Below are positions 42,087-50,268 of a stretch of DNA of 64,000 nt, piece by piece. Under the pieces are notes generated by a model. That model made no database searches. It had not been told where the DNA came from and worked only from the letters and a program-made list of their open reading frames with translations. Numbering within the stretch: the first letter of the stretch is position 1; the number at the start of each line of letters is the position of its first letter. Source of the DNA: Lustribacter sp965277075 (GTDB taxonomy: Bacteria; Vulcanimicrobiota; Vulcanimicrobiia; Vulcanimicrobiales; Vulcanimicrobiaceae); the NCBI GenBank assembly GCA_965277075.1, contig OZ255707.1:2542001-2606000 (forward strand), in the 5' to 3' direction. A program made the translations under genes and the position numbers.

Positions 42087-42481
42087 CGAAGATCGCATCG
42101 ACGTCCAGCGAGAGGCGGTCGGGTGGAGACACACGCGCCAGTAGCCGGTCCGGTCGGCCGCGGATAACGCTGCCAGGCGTCCCGGTGAAATCCACGCGGC
42201 GTCCGGAGAACGAACGGCGCCCGTCGATAGCGTGACCCGGCCGATGAATCGAACGCGCGTCCACCCGCTTCCGACCGCACGTAATCACGAAGTTGGGCGG
42301 CTGCCTCCAGGCTTTGTGCACCGCCGTCGCTATGGTTGGGACTCACGATCGTTGTTCCGTTGTCGGCTCGCTCGATACGCCAACCCGGATTTCGCTCGCT
42401 CAGGCGAACGAGTTCGTCATCGGAAACGCGTGGTAACACAACCTGCATCCCGGCGAATCTTCGCCAACTCGGTTCCGTCAT
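42079..42481 (-). pseudogene. Decayed Uma2-family (DUF820) endonuclease gene
   Basis: Three frames together give pieces of a Uma2 protein. Frame A: DDELVRLSERNPGWRIERADNG..TTIVSPN..AFDSSAG. After a frameshift near 42230, frame B: TLSTGAVRSPDAAWISPGRLAALSAADRTGYWRVC, containing the catalytic Asp of SPDAAW. The middle and most of the C-terminal third are deleted, and the usual ending LSLDVDAIFDA returns in another frame up to the stop at 42079. The Glu-x-Lys catalytic segment is absent. A second internally deleted Uma2 lies at 45543-45896, so two family members decayed within 3.5 kb. Confidence 0.8.
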
Positions 42482-42557
42482 TCTTCCGCGCTTCATGGCA
42501 GCGGATGACTGCGCAAAACGACGTCGTCGACGAGGTGCGGGTCGGACTCTTGCGCGG

Positions 42558-43025
42558 CTACTTTTTCGAAAAGGCGGCGACGGCGCTGATCTCGATTAGC
42601 CACGACGCGTTCACCAGTCCGGCGACGGCGAGCGTCGCGCGCGCCGGCTTCGTTGGATTCGCGGCCGTACCGAAAGACTCGGCGTACGCATCGAACCAGC
42701 CTTGGTAGTCGACCTTCCCCGTCTTGTCGGGTACGAGGAAGACGGTCAAGTACACGACGTCACGCAAACTCCAGCCCTGCTCTTTGAGCTGCGCGTCGAT
42801 TTTCTTGAGGATGCTCTCGCTCTGCGACTTCATGTCGCCGAACGGTGCCGACGGCGGCGTGCCGCTGAGCAGATACGTCGCCGTGCCGGCGGGCAGGGCG
42901 ACGCCGGAGGAGATCGTCGCAGACGGTGGCCCCGTGAACGTGATGACGGCCGGTGCATCGGCCCGCGCGGGCGGCGTGCACGTGAATGCGATCGTGGTGA
43001 TGAACGCGATGAACGCACGTTTCGT
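42558..43025 (-). CDS. RidA-family protein with signal peptide; start codon not evident
   Basis: The roughly 155-residue protein has KRAFIAFITTIAFTCTPPARA as a secretion signal and then a RidA/YjgF domain: SSGVALPAGTATYLLSG, SILKKIDAQLKEQGWSLRDVVYLTVFLVPD, ARATLAVAGLVNASWLIEISAVA. RidA proteins deaminate enamine/imine intermediates or have other roles; this exported version lacks a clear Arg at the expected end position. There is no ATG or GTG at the natural start. ACG at 43025 takes the position where ATG is expected, before KRAFIAF. The open frame continues upstream into a remnant of an amine oxidase, so the start may have been lost with the deletion. Confidence 0.7.
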   Translation of the reverse strand, partial: TKRAFIAFITTIAFTCTPPARADAPAVITFTGPPSATISSGVALPAGTATYLLSGTPPSAPFGDMKSQSESILKKIDAQLKEQGWSLRDVVYLTVFLVPDKTGKVDYQGWFDAYAESFGTAANPTKPARATLAVAGLVNASWLIEISAVAAFSKK

Positions 43026-43308
43026 GCCGGGCGCCGCGCAGCGCGCGATACCCCGCCGCGCCCGTATTGCGGTAGCGCAACGTTTTGTCGAGGCCGCCGT
43101 CGGTCGCGATGTACGCAAGCAGCTCTGCCGTCTCGCCGCGGAACGCGATGCGCGCTTGCCGCATGCGTAGGCGTTCGCGCTTCGGCGGCGCCTTCGTCGA
43201 GTGATAGTACGCGTGCGCGGGCGCAAGCAGATCGAGCGCGAGCATCGCGGCCGACGCCCAACCACCGTAGGCCGCAACGTTTTGGATAAACTCGCGCCGG
43301 GTTTGCAT
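43026..43308 (-). pseudogene. Remnant of a Tat-exported flavin amine oxidase-type gene
   Basis: ATG 43308 opens MQTRREFIQNVAAYGGWASA, a twin-arginine signal (TRREFIQ) followed by MLALDLLAPAHAYY. Such leaders are typical of Tat-exported flavin monoamine oxidases. Only about 65 more residues remain, including RIAFRGETAELLAYIATDGGLDK, which resembles an internal amine oxidase segment. The FAD-binding GxGxxG region that should follow the signal is missing. The frame then runs, as nonsense, through the RidA gene to 42760. A large internal deletion has left only the leader and a scrap next to RidA. The family assignment is tentative. Confidence 0.55.
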
Positions 43309-43757
43309 GTATGGTGCGCATCCCGGGCCGCGACCGCCGGGGCCTGTAGCCGCAACGTGCGCTGGGCTCACGATGCGCGTCATGTGTGGCCAAGGTGCCA
43401 TACGGCGCGTCGGCTACCATGGGACGGCGCAACGTTCTGGGCGCGCCTACGGGGCCAGTCGCAGCGTGCCCGATTTGGCTAGCACACTCATCTCACCGCA
43501 CGCAGCTACCGAGTCGGGTGCGACGCGCGCCATTGAGCCTCCGCATGTCGCAATGATCGCTCGTCGACCGGTCCAAAGCGTTCATCCAACTCAGCCAACA
43601 AACCGAGAAGATGTTGGCGCTGTACGTCGCGCCTCGTTGCTTCTCGACGCACGTGCCGGAATCCGAATCGTGATCGGCTTTGTCACTCGTCGCATGGTTA
43701 CTTCACGGTTCTGGAAGAACGCCTCCCTTGATTGATTGCAGCGTCGCAATGAAGTTG
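43309..43757. other. Stretch without a supportable gene
   Basis: About 450 bases on either strand contain only short frames without recognisable motifs, plausible starts or ribosome binding sites. A plus-strand frame of 142 codons (43307-43735) is Arg/Ala-rich with no regular pattern and looks like antisense shadow plus junk. No hairpin or repeat stands out. Given flanking pseudogenes it is probably decayed sequence. Confidence 0.6.
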
Positions 43758-44354
43758 TTAGCGCGAGCTAGTTGACCGTCGCTCCGCGCGACGCGAGCGC
43801 GAGCCGCCGACCGGAAAACGTGCATGGTTCCACTCCGCGTGATCGACCGCCGCTGCCGCAGCCATCTCCGGCATGCTGCTCGCGCGTTGCCTCGCGAGGT
43901 GCTCGCGCGCGCAGGCGCGGCAGCGACCCGTCTTGCTTCGAGCCGAGATGCTGTTGCCACATTTACAGTGCAAAGCGGCGGTTTTCGGTTCCGGCACGGC
44001 GCTCATAAGGGGCGCGGTTCGCTGCGACGTCAGGATTCGCACGAGCAAGACCGCATTGGCAAGGCCGACGAGAACGATGACGATGCCGCAAGCGATCAGC
44101 GCGCGTTCGAGGGCCTGGACGGCCTCGATGCGCTCGGGAAGAGACGTCACGGCCCGCAACACGGACGCGATGTCGATCGTGTCCGGACGCTCCATCGGCG
44201 GCGCATACATGGCGGGATGCACCAACGCTGCACGATCGTCCGATGCGGAAACGACGACGCCGCTCGCGGGCGGAACGAACTTCATCGGGCCCAGCGAGCC
44301 GCTACAACCCGCAAAACTCATTGCAGCCAGCAAGACCAAAACGTAGCCACGCAT
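43758..44354 (-). CDS. Putative lipoprotein with one transmembrane helix and a zinc-ribbon-like segment
   Basis: The 198-residue frame starts MRGYVLVLLAAMSFAGCSGS with a good lipobox (SFAGC). It continues through a Pro/Met-rich stretch and ERIEAVQALERALIACGIVIVLVGLANAVLLV, a short coiled segment followed by a membrane helix (about 90-108). After it come CKCGNSISARSKTGRCRAC, four cysteines in a zinc-ribbon-like spacing, and an Arg-rich tail. A lipid-anchored protein with a second membrane helix and a cytosolic zinc site would be unusual. No family recognised; the tail may be frameshifted. Confidence 0.5.
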   Translation of the reverse strand: MRGYVLVLLAAMSFAGCSGSLGPMKFVPPASGVVVSASDDRAALVHPAMYAPPMERPDTIDIASVLRAVTSLPERIEAVQALERALIACGIVIVLVGLANAVLLVRILTSQRTAPLMSAVPEPKTAALHCKCGNSISARSKTGRCRACAREHLARQRASSMPEMAAAAAVDHAEWNHARFPVGGSRSRRAERRSTSSR

Positions 44355-44475
44355 GTCTCGTGATGATCGGTATCGTTATGGTCGATCGTTAGTTGCATGA
44401 CCGCACTGTAATCCGCTACACAATTGCGGGAGCAGATGCCCCTCCTGCGCCTACCGGAGGCGCGCCGGCTGTATC

Positions 44476-44504
44476 TTGGCGAGCGATGCGCGGCGCGTGA
44501 TATA
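44476..44504 (+). promoter_or_regulatory. Promoter of first DUF29 gene
   Basis: TTGGCG (44476-44481) is separated by 17 bases from GATATA (44499-44504), 11 bases before the ATG at 44516. The same arrangement, TTGCCG-17-GATATC (45019-45047), precedes the second DUF29 copy. Conservation in both duplicates supports its use. It leaves at most a few bases of leader. Confidence 0.6.
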
Positions 44505-44515
44505 GTCGTGACACG

Positions 44516-44971
44516 ATGGATACCGAGCGAGGAGAAGCGGTCTCCGAGTACGAGCGTGACTTCCACGAATGGTTGACCGCACAGGCGGCGGCTATCCGCG
44601 AAGGCCGTTGGGCGGACGTCGATGTCGAGAACCTCACCGAGGAAATCGACGGCTTGGCTCGCTCGGATCGGCACCAGATTGCATCGCGGCTCATCGTGCT
44701 CATGGCGCATCTCTTAAAGCAGGAAGCGCAGCCGGAGCGCAATTCACGTTGCTGGCGCGTCACCATATTGACGCAAGCAAGGGACTTAAATCTTTTGTTA
44801 AGCGACTCACCGAGCTTGCGCGCAAAGCTTTCGGTCTTTGTTACGGACAATTATGAACGGGCCCGTCGACAGGCCTCAACCGAAACGGATTTACCGCTCG
44901 ACGCGTTTCCGCCGACGATGACGGACAATCTGCGAGCCCGGCTGACTGACGCTTTGGCGCAGGCGAAATAG
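44516..44971 (+). CDS. DUF29-family protein
   Basis: The 151-residue helical protein has DUF29 landmarks: YERDFHEWLTAQAAAIREGRWADVDVENLTEEIDGLARSDRHQIASRLIVLMAHLLKQEAQPE, then SPSLRAKLSVFVTDNYERAR and LPLDAFPPTMTD. DUF29 function is unknown; the proteins are common in cyanobacteria and proteobacteria and often occur in multiple copies. A frameshifted duplicate follows at 45059. There is no ribosome binding site, and the promoter box ends 11 bases before the ATG. Confidence 0.9.
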   Translation: MDTERGEAVSEYERDFHEWLTAQAAAIREGRWADVDVENLTEEIDGLARSDRHQIASRLIVLMAHLLKQEAQPERNSRCWRVTILTQARDLNLLLSDSPSLRAKLSVFVTDNYERARRQASTETDLPLDAFPPTMTDNLRARLTDALAQAK

Positions 44972-45018
44972 CGACGTCCAGTATGCGGCGGTCTAGGGTC
45001 TGCCGCAGGGGTTACACA

Positions 45019-45047
45019 TTGCCGCGCCGTCCGAATCGCGTGATATC
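45019..45047 (+). promoter_or_regulatory. Promoter of second DUF29 copy
   Basis: TTGCCG (45019-45024), 17-base spacer, GATATC (45042-45047), and ATG at 45059. It matches the promoter of the upstream DUF29 copy in spacing and in the bases between -10 and start (CGTNRNCACGATGGATACCG type), so the duplication included the promoter. Confidence 0.55.
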
Positions 45048-45058
45048 GTCGTAACACG

Positions 45059-45536
45059 ATGGATACCGAGCGAAGCGAAGCGGTCTCCGGCTACGAGCGC
45101 GACTTTCACGAATGGCTGACCGTCCAAGCGGCGGCGATCCGTGAACGTTGTTGGACAGACATCGATTTCGAGAACCTCACCGAGGAAATCGACGGCTTGG
45201 CTCGCTCGGATCGACATCAAATCATTTCGCGTCTCGTTGTTCTCGTGCTGCATTTCTTAAAGCAGGAAGCGCAGCCCGAGCGCGATTCGCGTAGCTGCCG
45301 CAGCACGATCGGGACACAAGCATTTCGCCTCAACCTCGTCTTGAACGACTCGCCCAGTCTGCGTGCCAAATTGCCGCTCTTCATCGCCGGAGAGTTATCG
45401 CGAGGCTTGTCCTCGTGCGTCTGACGAGACGGGTCTGCCGCTCGACACATTCCCGCTGGAAATAACGGACGATCTGCACGAACGGCTGAGCGCGGCACTT
45501 GCGCCAGCGAAACGATTGAATCCGTCTTCAGACTGA
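45059..45536 (+). pseudogene. Second DUF29 copy, frameshifted near the C-terminus
   Basis: The first 115 codons align closely with the DUF29 protein at 44516: MDTERSEAVSGYERDFHEWL start, FENLTEEIDGLARSDRHQI, LNDSPSLRAKLPLFIAG. A frameshift near 45395 then leads to a stop at 45424 (LSRGLSSCV). The lost end is found in another frame: ESYREACPRASDETGLPLD, TFPLEITDDLHERLSAALA, ending at 45536. All other features are conserved, so the lesion is recent. A truncated 121-residue product could still be made. Confidence 0.8.
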
Positions 45537-45542
45537 CCGTGG

Positions 45543-45896
45543 TCAGGCGTCGTAGATCGCCTCTGCGTCGAGCGTCAATCCCGCCGGCGCATCTCTGCGC
45601 TCGTAGGTAGTACGTGCCTTTGGGTCAAGCGCGACCGCATAGCGCGCGCCTTCGCGGGCGTACATGTCGATCGTCGCAGACGTCGGGCCATCGGTCCGTT
45701 GCCGATGCGACCCCGTCGACATCGTGAAGCCGGTCGATGGACCGAAGGCCTTGTCGCCACCTGTTGTGTCCGCGTAACGTCGCAACTGATAATAGGCTTC
45801 GCCGTCCTGGGCACCGCTCCGGGTCGCGTTCGGGCTGACGATCGTTGCTCCGTCGTCGTCGCGCTCGAACCGCCAGCCGGGATTGAGCTCGCTCAT
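45543..45896 (-). pseudogene. Uma2-family (DUF820) endonuclease with internal in-frame deletion
   Basis: The 117-residue open frame starts in the family's LNPGWRFERDDDGATIVSPN segment, continues to AFGPSTGFTMSTGSHRQ, and then jumps to IDMYAREGARYAVALDPKARTTYERRDAPAGLTLDAEAIYDA. Normal Uma2 proteins have about 60 more residues in between, including the catalytic Asp (SPDxxW) and Glu-x-Lys-type region. The frame is preserved (junction RTDGPTSAT), but the nuclease centre is gone. The gene therefore cannot encode an active Uma2. Its N-terminus is also short (family about 180-200 residues). Confidence 0.8.
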
Positions 45897-45931
45897 TCTC
45901 CCATTTCGATCGTTACCGCGGTCATTTCGAG

Positions 45932-46255
45932 CTACGCAGCGAACCTCGCTTGTAGCTTACCAAGAATGTCTCGCATTGTTGCGGCGTCGATTTTTCCGAT
46001 GCGCCTCCCCAGGCGTTCGGCATCGACCGTTCGCAATTGATCCAGAACCACAGAACCCGGCCTACCATCCACGGTGGTCTGCACCCGAAACCGAAACGGG
46101 CGAATCGTGCTCGTTAGCGGAGCGACGATGACACGATTGAGGCGCGAATTAAGTTCGTCGGGCGAGACAACGACACACGGGCGAGGCTTCTGCATTTCCG
46201 TTCCGACGGTGGGATCGAGAGTAACCCAGTAGACTTCGCTTCGTTTCGCTACCAC
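45932..46255 (-). CDS. mazF: MazF/PemK-family toxin (mRNA endoribonuclease)
   Basis: The 107-residue protein has the MazF/PemK fold: RSEVYWVTLDPTVGTEMQKPRPCVVVSPDELN, RVIVAPLTSTIRPFRFRVQT, GRPGSVVLDQLRTVDAERLG. The basic Arg in KPRPCVVVS and the Thr in PLTST are the usual RNA-binding and catalytic region. Such toxins cleave mRNA at short motifs. The GTG start at 46255 overlaps the stop of the antitoxin gene by 7 bases, the standard antitoxin-then-toxin order. Confidence 0.93.
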   Translation of the reverse strand: MVAKRSEVYWVTLDPTVGTEMQKPRPCVVVSPDELNSRLNRVIVAPLTSTIRPFRFRVQTTVDGRPGSVVLDQLRTVDAERLGRRIGKIDAATMRDILGKLQARFAA

Positions 46256-46515
46256 GCAAGTTCAGCGCGCGCTTTCGAGTTAAGATCTGCGTTCAGCCAT
46301 TCTTGATCCTCGATATCATCGGTCACGAGCGCGGCGTCCTCGGCCCATCCCTCTCGGGGGTATGTCGCGAGTTTTCGGAGCACGATCGCCGCGCCGTCCA
46401 CCGTCATTTCAATCGGGGAATTGATCGACATCCCCGCGTCATCGAGAATGCTTCTTGGTATGGAAACGCCTTGGGAATTTCCGAGTCGCCGGATCGTCGT
46501 GCGCGTGTAGTACAA
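46249..46515 (-). CDS. mazE: MazE-like AbrB-fold antitoxin
   Basis: The 88-residue protein begins with TTIRRLGNSQGVSIPRSILDDAGMSINSPIEMTVDGAAIVLRK, the AbrB/MazE swapped-hairpin DNA-binding domain, and ends in an acidic toxin-binding tail (TDDIEDQEWLNADLN). It should repress its own operon and neutralise the MazF toxin encoded immediately downstream. TTG at 46515 is the likely start because homology begins there; upstream in-frame ATG codons lie inside the TetR gene. Confidence 0.9.
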   Translation of the reverse strand: MYYTRTTIRRLGNSQGVSIPRSILDDAGMSINSPIEMTVDGAAIVLRKLATYPREGWAEDAALVTDDIEDQEWLNADLNSKARAELAW

Positions 46516-46555
46516 CGTACCACGTCTGAAGTAGTTGTTCAATGCGGCCGTTTCA

Positions 46556-47188
46556 TTAGCAGCGTTTGGCGATGCCGTCGAGGAGCATCGACGCCATCGT
46601 TGCGTCCTCATCGTCGCGAATTTCGATTCCGGTGATGAGCTTGCGATACCATGAGAAGCCGGAAATCAGATCGACGAGCATCTCGAGATTGGTTTCGCGC
46701 GCGATCTCGCCGCGTTCGATCGCGCGCTCGAAGATGGCGATCGCCGTCCGGCGGCGCGTCATGATGTAGTCGCGCACGATTGTCGCCAGTTCCGGATTGT
46801 AGAGCGACTCGGCGATCAACGCCGGGATGATGGGTCCACCCGGCGTCGGAATCGCGGCCGCGTAGCGGCGATAGAGTTGCGCGAGGTCGCTGCGCACCGA
46901 ACCGGTATCGGGCAGCGGCGCGCTTTCGCTCACCTGCGCGAGCAGGTCGATCACGAGTTGGAGCTTCGCCGGCCAGCGACGGTAGATCGTCTGGCGCGAG
47001 ACACCCGCCCGCTCGGCCACGCCTTCGATCGTGAGCGCCGCGTAGCCGGCCCGGCCGAGAAGCTCGGCGGTCGCGGCCAAGATCGCGGCGTGGGCGGCCT
47101 CGCTCCGCGGCCGTCCGCGCCTCCGGCCGTTGGGCGCGACGGCCGGACCGAGAGGAACGCTTCGAGTCTGCGGCGATTTCAAATACAA
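46556..47188 (-). CDS. TetR-family transcriptional regulator
   Basis: The 210-residue protein has a TetR helix-turn-helix near the N-terminus: RSEAAHAAILAATAELLGRAGYAALTIEGVAERAGVSRQTIYRRWPAKLQLV (about 28-80). A helical ligand-binding domain follows, ending YRKLITGIEIRDDED. It diverges from the SBP-hyuA-hyuB-SBP operon with 59 bases between. A perfect 7-7-7 palindrome overlaps its TTG start (47182-47202) and is the probable operator. It is the likely repressor of the hydantoinase operon. Confidence 0.92.
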   Translation of the reverse strand: MYLKSPQTRSVPLGPAVAPNGRRRGRPRSEAAHAAILAATAELLGRAGYAALTIEGVAERAGVSRQTIYRRWPAKLQLVIDLLAQVSESAPLPDTGSVRSDLAQLYRRYAAAIPTPGGPIIPALIAESLYNPELATIVRDYIMTRRRTAIAIFERAIERGEIARETNLEMLVDLISGFSWYRKLITGIEIRDDEDATMASMLLDGIAKRC

Positions 47189-47202
47189 GACAGCATTGTA
47201 TT
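47182..47202. promoter_or_regulatory. TetR operator palindrome
   Basis: AATACAA-GACAGCA-TTGTATT is a perfect 7-bp inverted repeat with a 7-base spacer, sitting between tetR and the divergent SBP gene. It covers the TTG start of tetR and lies 46 bases before the SBP ATG. Its size and position fit a TetR dimer site controlling both genes. Confidence 0.8.
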
Positions 47203-47247
47203 CTAAATGTACACGCGGCTTTCCCCGGCCGCAGAGGGAGTTCGCGG

Positions 47248-48198
47248 ATGCTCAGACGGCGGTCGCTACTCTCCGGAATTGCCGCGACCGCGGCGTTGCC
47301 GTTCGTGCCCCGCGCGGCACGCGCCGCCGAACTCGCGACGATCAAGGTCGGCAACGTTCCGATCGACTCGAGTTCGGAAATCTTCGCGGCGCAGTCGCAA
47401 GGCTTTCTTGCAAAAGCCGGGATGAGCGCGGACATCCAGTCGTTTTCGAACGGCAACACGATCGCCGCTGCCGTCATCTCCGGCGCTCTGGATGTCGGCG
47501 GTATCAACGTGCTTTCGCTCGCGTCCGCTCACGAAAAGGGCATTCCGCTCAAGATCATCGGTTCGGGCTCGACGTACACGACGAAAAATCCGACGACCGT
47601 GATGCTCGTGCCGAACGAATCATCGCTGCGCAATGCGCATGATCTCACCGGGAAGACGGTGGCGGTCAACGTGCTCAAGGGCATCGCGCATATCTCCGCC
47701 CAGTCGTGGATCGATAAGAACGGCGGCGATTCCAAGAGCGTGCGTTTCATCGAGATGCCGTTCGCGTCGATGCCGTCGGCGCTGAGTGCGGCACGCGTCG
47801 ATGCGGCGGTCGTCGCCGAACCGGCGCTCAGCGAGTCGCGCGGTCAGTCGCGGCTGCTCGGCAAATCGTACGACGGCATCGCCGACCTGTGGATGATCGA
47901 TGCCTGGGTCGCCTCGGCGTCGTGGATCGCCGCGAACGCGGAGCTCGCGCGCAAATTCTCCGAGGCGATGCGGCAAGCCGCCGTGTGGGCGAATCGCAAT
48001 CAGGACAAAACGGCCGAGCTAATCAGCACCGCGACGAAGATCGATCTGGCCGTCGTGCGATCGATGCGCCGCGCCACGTTTCTCGAGCACGTCAATCTGG
48101 CCGTCGTGCAACCGGTGATCGACGTCGGCGCGCAGTACGGCGCGCTCGCGGCGAAGTTCCCCGCGGCCGATCTCTTCAATCCCGACGCCCTGCACTAG
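47248..48198 (+). CDS. NMT1/THI5-like ABC transporter substrate-binding protein (orphan)
   Basis: The 316-residue protein has a twin-Arg-containing leader (MLRRRSLLSGIAATAALPFVP). Paralogue landmarks are VPIDSSSEIFAAQSQGF, SGALDVGGINVLS, SWIDKNGGDSKSVRFIEMPF, VAEPALSESRG and VWANRNQDKTAELISTATKID. GAGGGAG lies about 8 bases upstream of the ATG. It is first in a plus-strand operon with hyuA, hyuB and another SBP gene, under apparent TetR control. It is the best candidate for feeding a cyclic amide or hydantoin into the pathway. Confidence 0.92.
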   Translation: MLRRRSLLSGIAATAALPFVPRAARAAELATIKVGNVPIDSSSEIFAAQSQGFLAKAGMSADIQSFSNGNTIAAAVISGALDVGGINVLSLASAHEKGIPLKIIGSGSTYTTKNPTTVMLVPNESSLRNAHDLTGKTVAVNVLKGIAHISAQSWIDKNGGDSKSVRFIEMPFASMPSALSAARVDAAVVAEPALSESRGQSRLLGKSYDGIADLWMIDAWVASASWIAANAELARKFSEAMRQAAVWANRNQDKTAELISTATKIDLAVVRSMRRATFLEHVNLAVVQPVIDVGAQYGALAAKFPAADLFNPDALH

Positions 48199-48210
48199 AA
48201 TCGAGGACTC

Positions 48211-50268
48211 GTGGCTTTCGTCGTCGCCGTCGACATTGGCGGTACGTTCACCGATCTCGTCGCTTTCGATCGTGACTCCCAGCGTGTGCTCTACACGAAG
48301 AGCCCGACGACCTACGACAACTTCGCCGATGGTATTCTCGCGTGTTTCGACAAGGTCGATCTCTCACCGCGCGACGCCGCGCTGGTCAACCACGGCACGA
48401 CGCTCGTCATCAATGCGATCATTCAGCGCAAGGGTGCAAAAGCGGCGCTGGTGACGACCTCGGGATTTCGGGACGTGCTCGAGATCGCACGCGGGAACCG
48501 TCCCGATCCGTTCGACCTCTATTACAAGCGAGACGAGCCGCTGATCCCGCGCGAGCGGCGCTTCGACGTGGGCGAACGGGTGGACTCGACCGGCGGGATC
48601 GTCGAACCGCTCGACGTTGCCCAACTGACCGCACTCGCGCAGCACTTTCGCGCCGACGGCATCGATGCGATCGCGATCTGCTTTCTGCATTCGTACGCGA
48701 ACAACGAACACGAGCGCCTCGCCGCCGAGACGTTACGCACGCTGCTGCCGGATACGTTTATCACCTACAGCACGGAGCTCTCGCGCGAGTGGTACGAGTA
48801 CGAGCGCACGTCGACGGTAGCCGCGAACGCGTACGTCGGCCCGCAAGTGACGAGCTACGTGCGCCGGCTGGCCGATAACCTCGGCGCGCACGGGTTCGGT
48901 GGTTCGTTCTATATGATGGGGTCGAACGGCGGCGTGCTCTCGATCGAGCGCACCTGCCGTCAGCCGATTGCGTTGGTCGAATCGGGCCCGATCGGCGGCT
49001 GCATCGGCGCCGGCGCGTACGCCGCCGCGCTCGGCTACCCGAACGTGATCGCGTTCGACATGGGCGGCACGACGGCGAAGTGCGCGCTGGTGGAAAACGG
49101 CCGGTATTCCGTCGATTCGGTGTACTACGCGGCGGGCTACGTGCAGGGCTTTCCGATCAAGTCGCCCGTGATCGACATCGTCGAAGTCGGGTCGGGCGGC
49201 GGCTCGATCGCGTGGCTCGACGCGCAGAAGCGTCTGCACGTCGGGCCGCAGAGCGCCGGTTCTACGCCGGGTCCGGTGTGCTATGGACGCGGCGGCACCG
49301 AGCCGACGATCACCGACGCGAACTTGCTGCTCGGACGCATCAACGCGGCGCACTTTCTTGGCGGCGAACTTCTGCTGGACGAAGCGGCGGCGGAGAACGC
49401 CGTGCGCGAGCGCATCGCCGAGCCGCTCGGCTACCGCGGGCCCGAGAGCGCAGCGCGCATGGCCGACGGCATGCTGGCGATCGCGACGGTCATCATGGCG
49501 GGCGCGATCCGTCGCGTGTCCGTCGAACACGGTCGCGATCCGCGCGAATTCGTATTGTTCGCGTACGGCGGCGGCGGACCGTTGCACGCATCGGCGCTGG
49601 CCCGCGAGCTCTCGATCCCGACCGTCGTCATTCCACCGGAGCCCGGCACGTTTTCCGCCACCGGCATGCTGCTCGCCGACGCGCGGCTCGACGAGTCGAC
49701 AACGTTCGTGGGCGACCTCGATGCGGAGACGACAGCGTGCATCGACGAGATGTTTGCAACGATGGAAACGTCGTCGGCCGCATCGCTCGCGGCGGAGTTC
49801 GGCACGAACGAGGTGCGCTTCGAACGCTTCGCCGAGATGCGTTACCGCGGGCAGCGCCATAATATCAAGGTGCCGATTCCGGCGGGGAACGACGTCGCGT
49901 CGATCCGTGCTGCGTTCGATGCCGACTACAAGCGGCGCTACGGTCACGCCGATCCGCGCACGCCGGCGGAGTTCCAGGCACTGCACCTCTCGGCGTTCGC
50001 GCGCATGGAACGGCCGGAGATCGCGCGGCTCCCGCGTGCCGCAACGGCGCAACGCGAGGCCACGACGCGGCCGGTCTATTTCGCGTCCGCCGGCGGGATG
50101 GTCGATGCCGCGGTGTATGACCGCTACGCGCTGCCGGCGGGATTTTCGGGCGCGGGGCCGGCGGTGCTCGAAGAATACGGCTCGACGACGATCGTCTGGC
50201 CCGGCGACACGTTCGTCGTTGGAACGATGGGTGAAATTCGCATCACGATCGATGGAGAAGCGCGATGA
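48211..50268 (+). CDS. hyuA: Hydantoinase/oxoprolinase subunit A (HyuA)
   Basis: The 685-residue full-length HyuA begins VAVDIGGTFTDLVAFD (phosphate loop), with NHGTTLVINAIIQRKGAKAALVTTSGFRDVLEI and AFDMGGTTAKCALVENG later. The EVGSGGGSIAWLDAQ motif, the DANLLLGRI stretch and the glycine-rich FAYGGGGPLHA near residue 450 all match the family. The subunit binds ATP and works with HyuB to open cyclic amides. The start is GTG, 12 bases after the SBP stop. It overlaps hyuB in an ATGA junction. A second hyuA is cut by the left edge of the window. Confidence 0.95.
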   Translation: MAFVVAVDIGGTFTDLVAFDRDSQRVLYTKSPTTYDNFADGILACFDKVDLSPRDAALVNHGTTLVINAIIQRKGAKAALVTTSGFRDVLEIARGNRPDPFDLYYKRDEPLIPRERRFDVGERVDSTGGIVEPLDVAQLTALAQHFRADGIDAIAICFLHSYANNEHERLAAETLRTLLPDTFITYSTELSREWYEYERTSTVAANAYVGPQVTSYVRRLADNLGAHGFGGSFYMMGSNGGVLSIERTCRQPIALVESGPIGGCIGAGAYAAALGYPNVIAFDMGGTTAKCALVENGRYSVDSVYYAAGYVQGFPIKSPVIDIVEVGSGGGSIAWLDAQKRLHVGPQSAGSTPGPVCYGRGGTEPTITDANLLLGRINAAHFLGGELLLDEAAAENAVRERIAEPLGYRGPESAARMADGMLAIATVIMAGAIRRVSVEHGRDPREFVLFAYGGGGPLHASALARELSIPTVVIPPEPGTFSATGMLLADARLDESTTFVGDLDAETTACIDEMFATMETSSAASLAAEFGTNEVRFERFAEMRYRGQRHNIKVPIPAGNDVASIRAAFDADYKRRYGHADPRTPAEFQALHLSAFARMERPEIARLPRAATAQREATTRPVYFASAGGMVDAAVYDRYALPAGFSGAGPAVLEEYGSTTIVWPGDTFVVGTMGEIRITIDGEAR

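Noticed and set aside
43307..43735. 142-codon plus-strand frame
   Set aside because: No ribosome binding site, no domain and irregular composition; it partly covers the opposite strand of the amine oxidase remnant.
48733..50052. 439-codon antisense frame opposite hyuA
   Set aside because: Arg/His-rich composition without any recognisable domain; the opposite strand encodes a clear HyuA.
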